From an uncultured Oscillospiraceae bacterium (GTDB taxonomy: Bacteria > Bacillota > Clostridia > Oscillospirales > Oscillospiraceae): DNA of 33,951 nt. A program made the position numbers and the translations under genes. Under the pieces are notes generated by a model that made no database searches, was not told the DNA's origin, and worked only from the letters and a program-made list of their open reading frames with translations. Below, one piece after another: positions 16,710-24,572 of this stretch. The stretch covers positions 1 through 33,951 of the forward strand of contig CAJOCV010000001.1 in NCBI GenBank assembly GCA_905233785.1. The letters run 5' to 3'. Position 1 is the stretch's first letter; each line of letters opens with the position of its first letter.

Positions 16710-17881
16710 GTTGAACACCTCACTTCCGGCATAAGCGCCGGGTCTTTATGCAGGCTTCTGATTCGAAACAGGCTCAGAAGCAGCGGATATACGATCGGAA
16801 AGCTGATCGCGGAGTAAGAAATGGTGTGGGCGAAGAACAAAAACACCGCGATGGAAGCGCAGATGGCAAGCGTCGGGACGCGATACAGCGGGGATCTTCG
16901 TACCGCCCATATGGCCAGCAACAGCCCGACGGCAAGATAGGCGTACATCCCATACATCCCGACAACACCGCCGAACAGATAGGCTCTGTCAAAGCCTGCC
17001 GTCGCGTTTAGCTCCTCTCTGATAATCGCCGCCTGCACGCCCACAGTCTGCGGAAACAGACGCCGTGAAATGAAATCCGGCAAAAATGTGCTCAGATACC
17101 CGAGCAGGTCACTCCGCGCCGTCCCGAGGAGCACATTATGGTTCAGATTTGCCATCGGTGACACAATGTAGATATATCCCCACATAAACTGCCTGGGAAG
17201 CCACTCCGGGTAGCGATCAAACTGCCCAATGTAAGCGATGTACCTGCAATCGTTCCAGGCAAAGCCGCAGCGCAGATTGCCGAAAACGCCGAAGCCGTAC
17301 AGCAGCCCCAGTCCAAACACCCCCACGGCAAGCACATGCCAAAGCCGAATCCTGCTTTGCAGCTTCGAGAGCAGCATCAGCCCGGACATCGTCGCGCAGA
17401 TCACGATTCCGCCGCGGTTATACTGCAGCAGCTGTACCGCCGTGACCAGCGCCAGATACTCCAACAACAGCCCTTTTTTTCGCGGAAAGCAGAGGAAGAG
17501 ATAAAACAGATACTGCTCATAGAACACGCCGCAGGTAATCAGCAGCGGGTGGAAGGTGGGGATGCCGGTATAGCTCAGGTAATCCGCGCGCCCGGTCAGG
17601 ATCGACAGCAGCGGGATCTGCCCACAGTAGGCAAACTCCGCAAAGCAAAGGGTGACGATCAGCAGGGTAAGGCCGCCGCTCCGGCGCGGGCACACAGGCA
17701 GCGCGCGGAAACGAAAGGCCTTACGAAACACTGTTCCGAGCAGCAGAGAGCACAGGATGGTGACGATGAAAAAGCTCTGTACGCCCGGCGCGAGCGGCGT
17801 ACAAAGCGACGACCAACCCAGGGAGTAGAGCAGAAACACCGCGCCCCACACCGCAGCATAGAGGAAGAAAAAGTTCAGCAT
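16706..17881 (-). CDS. Wzy-like repeat-unit polymerase (polytopic membrane protein)
   Basis: A 391-residue membrane protein with about 11-12 hydrophobic segments and a larger central loop (about 215-290, including FAWNDCRYIAYIGQFDRYPEW and RRLFPQTVGVQ). Such topology, with no enzymatic motif, and a position among glycosyltransferases with Wzx, Wzz and PglC partners point to the polymerase that joins repeat units outside the membrane. The FLPDF and FGGVVGMYG stretches resemble those in oligosaccharide-repeat-unit polymerases. Assignment is by topology and context. It overlaps the upstream GT2 by seven bases and rmlA by four. Confidence 0.8.
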   Translation of the reverse strand: MLNFFFLYAAVWGAVFLLYSLGWSSLCTPLAPGVQSFFIVTILCSLLLGTVFRKAFRFRALPVCPRRSGGLTLLIVTLCFAEFAYCGQIPLLSILTGRADYLSYTGIPTFHPLLITCGVFYEQYLFYLFLCFPRKKGLLLEYLALVTAVQLLQYNRGGIVICATMSGLMLLSKLQSRIRLWHVLAVGVFGLGLLYGFGVFGNLRCGFAWNDCRYIAYIGQFDRYPEWLPRQFMWGYIYIVSPMANLNHNVLLGTARSDLLGYLSTFLPDFISRRLFPQTVGVQAAIIREELNATAGFDRAYLFGGVVGMYGMYAYLAVGLLLAIWAVRRSPLYRVPTLAICASIAVFLFFAHTISYSAISFPIVYPLLLSLFRIRSLHKDPALMPEVRCST

Positions 17882-18759
17882 CCCTTTTCCCCTTCCTGCC
17901 GCAGCGTATCTTCCCAGAAGGCGACGATCCGCGCGTATTCCCGGCTTCTCTCCGGATCACGCGAGCGCAGGAGAAAGCGCTTGAAGCGGCAGTAGCGCAG
18001 CTCCCGCCTTCCCCAGCGGGAGAAGGCTTCGCCGTACTTCTCGCAGTAGTATTTCCGTGAGCGCATTTCGCGGATGTATTTTTCCGCGAGCCCGCTTTCC
18101 TGCGTTTTGCCCTCAAGATGCACGATGTGCTTTTCCGGAAAGAAGCCCAGGCGATAGCCGAGGCGGTTCAGGCGATTGGCGAGATCGGCCTCCTCACAGT
18201 ACATAAAAATGTTCTCATCAAACATTCCGCAGCGCCGGAACGCCTCCGCGCGGATAAAACAATCGGCGCCGCTGACATACATGAAGGACGGGAAAAAAAG
18301 CCCGGCCTTGGTAATCAACCGGCAGAGTGTGATGCGCGCAAAGCCCATCGGCATACGAAAGCCGCTGGAGGGGCCGCGTCTCCCCTCCCCGTCGAGCAAC
18401 TGAACACCGAAGCAGCCGAGCTTCGGATCGCGTTCAAAGTTCTCGAGCGCAAAACGAAAAACCGGTTCCACAAGCAGGGTATCGGGGTTCAAAAACAGCA
18501 GATACCGCCCGGAGGCGAGCCGGGCGCCGACATTGTTGGCTTCTCCGAAGCCCTTGTTTTCATTTTTAACGGCCTTCACGTCCGGTCGCGCAGCACGCAG
18601 CCAGTCCACCGTGTCGTTGTCCACGCTGTTATCCACGACGATCACTTCCAGCGCATCCCCAATGTCGTTATAGTGGTCGATGGATTTGAGACAGTCTTCC
18701 AGGAGCGCTCTGCAATGGTAGCTGACAATGATTACCGAAAGGGAGATCGCCTCAGACAT
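17875..18759 (-). CDS. Glycosyltransferase family 2, rhamnosyltransferase-like
   Basis: A 294-residue GT2 resembling WbbL/RfbF-type rhamnosyltransferases. The layout LSVIIVSYHCRALLEDCL, VVDNSVDNDT, NKGFGEANNVGA, LFLNPDTLL and FDENIFMYCEEADLANRL is characteristic of that subgroup, in which NPD replaces the DxD and EEADL supplies the base. dTDP-L-rhamnose is made by the neighbouring rml genes, so rhamnosyl transfer is the favoured reading but not proven. It overlaps neighbours on both sides by seven to eight bases. Confidence 0.9.
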   Translation of the reverse strand: MSEAISLSVIIVSYHCRALLEDCLKSIDHYNDIGDALEVIVVDNSVDNDTVDWLRAARPDVKAVKNENKGFGEANNVGARLASGRYLLFLNPDTLLVEPVFRFALENFERDPKLGCFGVQLLDGEGRRGPSSGFRMPMGFARITLCRLITKAGLFFPSFMYVSGADCFIRAEAFRRCGMFDENIFMYCEEADLANRLNRLGYRLGFFPEKHIVHLEGKTQESGLAEKYIREMRSRKYYCEKYGEAFSRWGRRELRYCRFKRFLLRSRDPERSREYARIVAFWEDTLRQEGEKGC

Positions 18760-19543
18760 ATTTGGAAATCACGATCCTTCGTAAATACTTCAGCGCGTAG
18801 AACACGCGCAAAATCAGATAGTACGACAGCGAAACCACCCCGTCCCGCCGGAGCTCCCGCAGGTTTTCCACATAGCCCTCCTGCATGGCCTTCAGATTGC
18901 CGGACAAGCCGGAATTTCCGCACGCGCGTTTTTTGAGCCCGATTTCGACAAGATGCTCGGGCAGGTAATAAAAGCCGTAGCTTTTGCTGATTTTCAGAAG
19001 ATACTGCGCATCCTCCATATAGCGCCGGCTCTCATCGAAACCGCCGATCTCCTCAAAAATCCGCCTGCGCATCACGATGGACGGTGTGACCGGAAAGCTT
19101 TTGACCGTCAGATCACGAAGGCTTGCCTTGTAGAGCTTATCGACCTTTTTAAACAAGAGCCTCAAAGGGCGTTCATCCGCCCCGGCGCCGAGGAGGTCGA
19201 TCTGCGGGTTTTCCGCCAAAACCTCAGCCTGCCGCGCCAGCTTCCGCGGCAGCCACTCATCGTCGGCGTCCAGGAAAGCGATCCAGTCCGCCCCGGCCAG
19301 CTGCATACCGGCGTTGCGGGCGGCCGAAGGACCTCTGTTTTCCTGTATCACAAGGCGGATCGGTATTTGCGGACAGCGCGTCTGAAAGTCTCGGACGAGC
19401 TCTGCCGAGCGATCGTTCGAGCCGTCGTCCACCACGATGATTTCCCGGATCAGCTCCGGTTTCGTCTGCCGCCGTACGGAATCGAGCGCGTCAACGATCG
19501 TTTTTTCGTTGTTATACATCGGAACAATCACGGAAAAATCCAT
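18752..19543 (-). CDS. Glycosyltransferase family 2
   Basis: A 263-residue GT-A enzyme: MDFSVIVPMYNNEKTIVDAL, VVDDGSNDRS (about 33-42), and FLDADDEWLPRKL (about 86-98) with a clear DADD metal site. A FDESRRYMEDAQYLLKI segment carries the ED acid/base. The ATG at 19543 is preceded by a perfect AAGGAG six bases upstream, which decides it over an upstream in-frame codon. It follows another GT2 after ten bases and overlaps the next gene by eight. The sugar specificity is unknown. Confidence 0.92.
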   Translation of the reverse strand: MDFSVIVPMYNNEKTIVDALDSVRRQTKPELIREIIVVDDGSNDRSAELVRDFQTRCPQIPIRLVIQENRGPSAARNAGMQLAGADWIAFLDADDEWLPRKLARQAEVLAENPQIDLLGAGADERPLRLLFKKVDKLYKASLRDLTVKSFPVTPSIVMRRRIFEEIGGFDESRRYMEDAQYLLKISKSYGFYYLPEHLVEIGLKKRACGNSGLSGNLKAMQEGYVENLRELRRDGVVSLSYYLILRVFYALKYLRRIVISKYV

Positions 19544-19553
19544 ACTGTTCTCC

Positions 19554-20468
19554 TTAAAACAAGCCAAAAATCAAAGCCAGACGAAAGGCCGCCGTCTCCA
19601 AACGCGACTGCCGGTAGAGCTTGCTTCTGAGCGCATACCGCAGTCTTGCCGGAAACGCTTCGGCAGAGAGAAAGGCCTCCAGCTCGGCAAGCTTCTGCTC
19701 CTGCGCAAGGCGCGCCTGGTTTTTCTCAGCAAAATATGCGATCTGGGCGCGGTACTTCTGTCCGTCGCCGTGCAGGGCATGACTGCCGCTGGCATGGAGC
19801 TGGCCAAGGCTGCCGCTGCCCGATCCCATCTGGTTTTTCCTGTGCTGCCGGTAGAGGGTGTGCGCGCTCGGATCAAAGATCAATTTCCCGTACAGCACGG
19901 CCATATTACAAATCCAGGAGTCATATACATAGATTCTGGAGGCATCCGGCAGCGGCTGGAGCAGCGCAAGCAGCGCCGCGTTCATCACCTGGGTATGTCC
20001 GGGACAGATGTTCTGGATGATCGTGTTGTAAAAGTCGAGCTCTCGCGTCTGCTTTCGCGTCCGGCCGATGACGTTCAGCTTCTCATCCACCAGTGTGGAG
20101 GTGGAGGCATAGAGCGCCGGGCTGTCTCCCGCCCGGAGCAGCGCCTCGATCGCGGTCTGGATTTTATCCGGCAGCCACACGTCATCCTGGTCGCTGATGG
20201 CGTAATAGTCATAGCCTCCGGCGCCGTCGAGCAGCGCGAAGAAGCTGGCGTTGCTGCCGATATTCTCTCCGCGCGTCAGTTCGATCCGCCCGGGATATTT
20301 TTCCTGCATGCGCTCAATCAGAGCGCAGCTGCCGTCCGTGGAGCCGTCGTCCCGGATGCGAAGAATGAGCGTGTGCTCCGTTCGCTGCTCAAGAATGCTG
20401 ACGATCTGCTGCTCAAGATACCGCTCGCCGTTGTAGGAGGAAAGCAGAACCAGTACGCTCTTTCTCAT
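19554..20468 (-). CDS. Glycosyltransferase family 2
   Basis: A 304-residue GT2 with VLVLLSSYNGERYLEQQI, IRDDGSTDGS, YYAISDQDDVWLPDKI and a C-terminal region rich in Lys/Arg. The SDQDDVW signature is typical of a subgroup often labelled rhamnosyltransferase in exopolysaccharide loci. The ATG at 20468 is preferred because it directly precedes the core strand; a GTG at 20495 would add nine residues. It follows the large gap in the operon. Confidence 0.9.
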   Translation of the reverse strand: MRKSVLVLLSSYNGERYLEQQIVSILEQRTEHTLILRIRDDGSTDGSCALIERMQEKYPGRIELTRGENIGSNASFFALLDGAGGYDYYAISDQDDVWLPDKIQTAIEALLRAGDSPALYASTSTLVDEKLNVIGRTRKQTRELDFYNTIIQNICPGHTQVMNAALLALLQPLPDASRIYVYDSWICNMAVLYGKLIFDPSAHTLYRQHRKNQMGSGSGSLGQLHASGSHALHGDGQKYRAQIAYFAEKNQARLAQEQKLAELEAFLSAEAFPARLRYALRSKLYRQSRLETAAFRLALIFGLF

Positions 20469-20840
20469 GGCTTCCACCCGCGCATTCCGCGACACGACGC
20501 GCTCTTCATCCTGATAAAGCCCCTGTTATGGGGCGCATTTTCTATCCTCATGGAATCCTCTCCGTAACGCATCATTCCCTGTGCGCAAGCAGAAGCCGCG
20601 CAGTTACACGGGTCGGCGGCTCCTTCAGAATAGGGTTTCTGAGACAAGGCCGCCTGTATCCCCCTCTGCCGCAGTGTTTGAGCGCAGCGCAGCCTGTCAG
20701 CCCTTCGCGCTGCTGCGCCCTGCGGAAACAAAGCTCACCGATACAGAGCAGGGGCTTTTGCAAAGGCGACGGAGGCCTTGAAGCCTCGCCGCGCACGCGC
20801 AGACAGTTTGGCCGCCCCGCCCCACGCCCCCGGGTGCTCC
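20469..20840. other. Intergenic gap inside the polysaccharide operon, no gene supported
   Basis: About 370 bases separate the SDR gene from the next GT2, whereas almost all other junctions in this operon overlap or are under 50 bases. On the minus strand there are a GAGGC/GCCTC hairpin near 20771-20786 without a U-tract, a CCCC/GGGG mini-hairpin near 20521-20534, and frames without recognisable domains. I see no good promoter. It may be a decayed gene or the scar of a deletion. Confidence 0.5.
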
Positions 20841-21656
20841 TTACGTCTTCCGAGGGCTCATCCCCTGATCGTATATCAAGTCGCCAAATGCCTTGCGCGC
20901 CTTCGAGCCTATTTTTCCGGGCAGACACATGGCCAGCCTTACAAACGGGTTCAGCGCCGGGCACAGACGCAGGCTTTTCCCCCTGCTTTGCGCGATACGG
21001 CGCACGGTATCACTGGTACACAGGTATTGTTCATCCTGCGGATAGAAAAGCCCCCCGTCCCCCTGCCGGACAAGCTGCTCGAGAAAGGCGCAGAGAAGTT
21101 CAATCCGCACAGCGCTTCTTTGGTTTTTCAGGCTTGGAAACACCGGAACACGCTCCGCGATTTTCACAAGGGCAGCGTAGTTTCCCTTGCAGGCTTCCCC
21201 ATACACCATGGGCGGGCGCAGGATTGCGACCCGAAAAGAATCCGAGGCGAGGGCTTGCAGCAGCCGCTCGGCCTGCAGCTTGGATTTGCCGTAATGCGTC
21301 ACAGGAGAAGGGGGCGTTTCCGCGTGGATGCTCCCGGTTTCCATACCGTAAACGCTCATGCTGCTCAAATACACGAACTGCCCCACGCCCTCGGACTTTG
21401 CCTTTTCCGCAAGCGCCGCGGCGAGATCGCGATTTACTTCATAGTAGAGATGGGCGTTCTCTGTTGTTTCCGCGATATGCGCGATCCCCGCGAAGTCGAG
21501 CAGGCTGTCAAAGCCGGAAAAATCCTCCCGCTTCCAGTCGTCCGCGCGTACCCGGATCGAACGCAGCTCATATTCCCCCGGAAAATTCTGATTCAGATAC
21601 GCGGCGAAGGCGCTTCCGATATACCCCCCCGCGCCCGCAAGCAGCAGCTTCTTCAT
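20841..21656 (-). CDS. NAD-dependent epimerase/dehydratase (SDR), probable 4-keto-sugar reductase or epimerase
   Basis: An extended SDR of 271 residues: GAGGYIGSAF at 8-17, DFAGIAHIAETTEN, YLSSMSVYGM, and Tyr/Lys of the active site in HYGKSKLQAERLL. The order dehydratase (PglF/WbpM type), PglC-type transferase, SDR resembles loci in which UDP-4-keto-6-deoxy-GlcNAc is reduced to a 6-deoxy-HexNAc (QuiNAc or FucNAc) and passed to the carrier. That role is inference from context. The ATG at 21656 overlaps the PglC-type stop by four bases; an upstream extension of the frame is rejected because the Rossmann strand starts here. Confidence 0.85.
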   Translation of the reverse strand: MKKLLLAGAGGYIGSAFAAYLNQNFPGEYELRSIRVRADDWKREDFSGFDSLLDFAGIAHIAETTENAHLYYEVNRDLAAALAEKAKSEGVGQFVYLSSMSVYGMETGSIHAETPPSPVTHYGKSKLQAERLLQALASDSFRVAILRPPMVYGEACKGNYAALVKIAERVPVFPSLKNQRSAVRIELLCAFLEQLVRQGDGGLFYPQDEQYLCTSDTVRRIAQSRGKSLRLCPALNPFVRLAMCLPGKIGSKARKAFGDLIYDQGMSPRKT

Positions 21657-22288
21657 CTTTTCTCCGCTTTCTTCTTTATTTCGCCGGTACCGCCCTCCAC
21701 AACGCCCTCGTGCCGCAGGACGCTGAGCACCGTTCCGAAAAAGCATCGGGTATCCATCGCAAAGGCTGTAAGGCCGCCCTTTCTGAGCCTTGCAACATAG
21801 TCCCCATCCAGCCTTGCCTTCTCGGCGATCTCCAGCTCATCACGCCCGTTGATCTGTGCCCAGCCGGTCAGACCGGGGCGCACCTCATTTGCGCCGCAGC
21901 GATCCCTCTCTTCGATCAGATCCTTCTGATTCCAAAGCGCAGGACGCGGCCCGATCAGCGACATGCTGCCATTGAGAATATTCCAGAACTGCGGGAGCTC
22001 ATCCATGCTGCTCTTACGCAGAAAGCGGCCGACCCGGGTGATATATTGCTCCGGGTTTTCCAGCAGATGTGTCGGCGTATCGTGGGGGGTAGACATCTTC
22101 ATGGAGCGGAATTTATACAGCTTGAAAAGCTTTTTATTCTTTCCGACCCGCTTCTGTGCAAAGAAGATCGGGCCTGGATCGTCAAGATAGACCGCCGCGG
22201 CACACAGCAGGTAAACCCAGGAAAGCAGCGCCATGACGAGCGTGGACAGGACGATGTCGAGCGCGCGCTTGATAACATTCTCATACAT
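21653..22288 (-). CDS. Initiating phosphoglycosyl transferase, PglC/monotopic type
   Basis: Transfers a sugar-1-phosphate from UDP-sugar to undecaprenyl phosphate to start the repeat unit. It has 211 residues with one N-terminal re-entrant membrane helix (about 10-33), then DDPGPIFFAQKRVG (36-49), KFRSMK, the catalytic Asp96-Glu97 in MDELPQFWNILNGSMSLIGPRP, and RPGLTGWAQINGR. The size is that of the minimal PglC-like enzymes without the WbaP N-terminal extension. The likely donor is the product of the flanking dehydratase and SDR. Forty-seven bases separate it from the dehydratase gene. Confidence 0.96.
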   Translation of the reverse strand: MYENVIKRALDIVLSTLVMALLSWVYLLCAAAVYLDDPGPIFFAQKRVGKNKKLFKLYKFRSMKMSTPHDTPTHLLENPEQYITRVGRFLRKSSMDELPQFWNILNGSMSLIGPRPALWNQKDLIEERDRCGANEVRPGLTGWAQINGRDELEIAEKARLDGDYVARLRKGGLTAFAMDTRCFFGTVLSVLRHEGVVEGGTGEIKKKAEKR

Positions 22289-22335
22289 TCTCGCTACCTC
22301 TTGAAACAGGAAAACAGCCCCAAACCCGGTACGGA

Positions 22336-24408
22336 TCAGGAAACGGTCTGCTTGATTTCTCCGGCAAGCTCCCGATACCTGACATCCTTGTTTTCATTGC
22401 CGTGGTTCCCAGCCGGATGATAGGTGGAAACCATCCCCGCAACAACGCGGCGGATTTCCCGCTCCCGGTTCTCATAGGCGGTTTCCATCAGCATCTCCAC
22501 GTTTTTCAGGAAAGCATCCTCGTCAAAGGGGATCGGGCTTCCGATATGGATCAGCTTGTTCGGCGTCTTCTTCAGGCCTTCCTCCGCCATCAGCTTTTCC
22601 TCATACAGCTTTTCGCCGGGGCGAAGACCGGTATACTCGATCCGAATATCCACATCCGGGCGGTAGCCGGAGAGCTTGATGAGGTTGCGCGCCAAGGTGT
22701 CGATCTTGACGGGGCTTCCCATGTCCAGCACAAAGATCTCGCCGCCGTGGGCATAGGTTCCCGCCTGCAGCACGAGGCCAACCGCCTCCTGCACGGTCAT
22801 AAAATAGCGGATCACGTCGGGATGGGTGACCGTCACGGGACCGCCCTTTTCAATCTGCCGCTTGAAGAGCGGCACCACCGAGCCATTGCTGCCAAGTACA
22901 TTGCCGAAACGCACCGCCACAAACTCGGTGCAAATCTTCTCCGCCGCCTCTGTCATCTGCTGGCTGCGCGAGCTAAAGCTCGCATCGTGCGTAAACAGCG
23001 GCGGGATCTCATGGGTACGCCCTTCGCGGATCATTCGGTCGAAGGACTGCACTACCATCTCGCACAGGCGTTTGGAGGCGCCCATGATATTGGTTGGGTT
23101 GACCGCCTTATCCGTTGAAATCAATACAAAGCGCCTACATCCGTGGCGCATAGCGGCGTAAGCGGTTTTATAGGTGCCGATGGTGTTGTTTTTGATGGAC
23201 TCGCAGGGGCTGTCCTCCATCAAAGGCACATGCTTGTGTGCCGCCGCGTGGTAAACGATCTCCGGGCGGTATTCGGCGAACACCTGCTCCAAGCGCTGGC
23301 TGTCGCGCACGGAGCCGATCAGCGTAACCAGATCGAGGCTCGGGTATTTGTCGCGCAGCTCCATCTGGATGGCATAGGCGTTGTTTTCATAAATATCAAA
23401 GATAATCAGGGTTTTCGGTTCATTCGCGGCGATTTGACGGCAAAGCTCGCTGCCGATGGAGCCGCCGCCGCCCGTGACCATAATGGTCTTTCCCCTAAGG
23501 AAAGCGGAGATTTCCTCCATATCCGTGGAAATCGGCTCTCGCCCAAGAAGGTCCTCAATGGCGACATCCTTCATCGCGCCAACCGTGACATCGCCGTGGG
23601 CGAGCTGGTAAATGCCGGGCAAAATCTTCAGCTCACAGCCGGCCTCGCTGCAGATACCCAAAATCTCGCGCGTATTCTCTGGCGAAGCCGTTGGGATGGC
23701 AAAGTAGATCTTGTCGATCTTGAACTTCTCCACGTTCAGCAGAATATCCTCTCTGCCGCCCACAATAGGAATGCCGTCGATATACCGGTCCCATTTGTTG
23801 GGATTGTCATCAATAATACATACAATTCTCTCTTCCCCCTTGGAGGACTTCGTCATATCGCGCAGGATCATCTGACCGGCGGAGCCGGCGCCGATGAGCA
23901 TGACGTGCTTGACGTTCTTGTCGCCCGCGTGAAAAATGGAATCTCTGAGCAGCAGCCCAAAGCGATACACGAAGCGAATCCCGGCAATCAGAAAGAACTG
24001 GATAATAAAGCCCACCACATAATACGAGGTCGGCATCCGTGTGAAAAACAGAACCGTAACGATCAGCTGGAAAATGCCGGTGATTGCCGAGGAGGCCAGG
24101 ACGCGCAAAAGCTCCGTATAGCTGGCAAAGCGCCAGACGCTTCGATACAGCTTGAGCGCCCAGAAGACCGCGATGCAGAACACGGTATACATCGGCGCAA
24201 ACAGATAGAAGGAGTCGATATAAGCCTGCGGAATCTGCGAATAGTGAAAATCAAAGCGGAGGAGCAAGCCGAAATAAAACGAAACGTTCACCGCCGCCGC
24301 GTCATAGACCATCAGCACCGCGCTGATCACGCGCCAATGCTCCAGCTTGATTTTACGGCTGAAATGGTTCGGTTCTTCCTCTTTGCCCTTATGATACATT
24401 CTGCCCAT
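22336..24408 (-). CDS. Membrane NDP-HexNAc 4,6-dehydratase (PglF/WbpM/FlaA1 long type)
   Basis: A 690-residue protein converting UDP-GlcNAc to UDP-4-keto-6-deoxy-HexNAc. Four hydrophobic segments lie within about 28-150, then a Rossmann domain (GAGSAG 173-178), then the catalytic SDR domain (TGGGGSIGSE 312-321). The active site has Ser431, Asp433 and Lys434 (STDKAVNPTN) and Met442/Lys446 in IMGASK, with Met replacing Tyr as is normal in this group. An extra Ser/Thr-rich stretch of about 30 residues (about 462-493) interrupts the usual passage to FVAVRFGNVLGS. The ATG at 24408 has GGGAGC upstream. First gene of the operon. Confidence 0.95.
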   Translation of the reverse strand: MGRMYHKGKEEEPNHFSRKIKLEHWRVISAVLMVYDAAAVNVSFYFGLLLRFDFHYSQIPQAYIDSFYLFAPMYTVFCIAVFWALKLYRSVWRFASYTELLRVLASSAITGIFQLIVTVLFFTRMPTSYYVVGFIIQFFLIAGIRFVYRFGLLLRDSIFHAGDKNVKHVMLIGAGSAGQMILRDMTKSSKGEERIVCIIDDNPNKWDRYIDGIPIVGGREDILLNVEKFKIDKIYFAIPTASPENTREILGICSEAGCELKILPGIYQLAHGDVTVGAMKDVAIEDLLGREPISTDMEEISAFLRGKTIMVTGGGGSIGSELCRQIAANEPKTLIIFDIYENNAYAIQMELRDKYPSLDLVTLIGSVRDSQRLEQVFAEYRPEIVYHAAAHKHVPLMEDSPCESIKNNTIGTYKTAYAAMRHGCRRFVLISTDKAVNPTNIMGASKRLCEMVVQSFDRMIREGRTHEIPPLFTHDASFSSRSQQMTEAAEKICTEFVAVRFGNVLGSNGSVVPLFKRQIEKGGPVTVTHPDVIRYFMTVQEAVGLVLQAGTYAHGGEIFVLDMGSPVKIDTLARNLIKLSGYRPDVDIRIEYTGLRPGEKLYEEKLMAEEGLKKTPNKLIHIGSPIPFDEDAFLKNVEMLMETAYENREREIRRVVAGMVSTYHPAGNHGNENKDVRYRELAGEIKQTVS

Positions 24409-24539
24409 GGTTCCGATGCTCCCTGTTTTAGAAGTCCGAAATAGCGTTCAAAGCAATCGGCCGCGAAAGCCGTCGCTTTCATTTTAAAGATGGAAACGCC
24501 CGCTATGCGTCGTGGCATCCCTCGCGGTATACGGAATTT

Positions 24540-24568
24540 ACTATAGCATAGATAGCCTGAATATGCAA
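24540..24568 (-). promoter_or_regulatory. Strong sigma-A promoter of the polysaccharide operon
   Basis: On the minus strand, TTGCAT (24568 down to 24563), a 17-base spacer and TATAGT (24545 down to 24540), with a TGC extended -10. It lies just past the stop of the ligase-like gene and about 130 bases before the dehydratase start. The leader carries a GAAAGC/GCTTTC hairpin (24465-24480) but no RNA family I recognise. Confidence 0.88.
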
Positions 24569-24572
24569 GTTT

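Noticed and set aside
20528..22420. A 630-codon open frame on the plus strand
   Set aside because: It is antisense to the SDR and PglC-type genes, its product is Arg/Pro/Ser-rich without domains, and GC-rich coding sequence routinely leaves such frames open.
24327..24518. Possible leader peptide in the polysaccharide operon leader
   Set aside because: The frame overlaps the dehydratase start out of frame, and the only GA-rich stretch abuts its ATG with no spacing, so translation is unlikely.
24409..24539. Possible cyclic-di-GMP or similar riboswitch in the operon leader
   Set aside because: A few words look reminiscent (CGACGCATAGC), but the leader is short and lacks the paired stems and conserved loops; only a 6-bp hairpin is seen.
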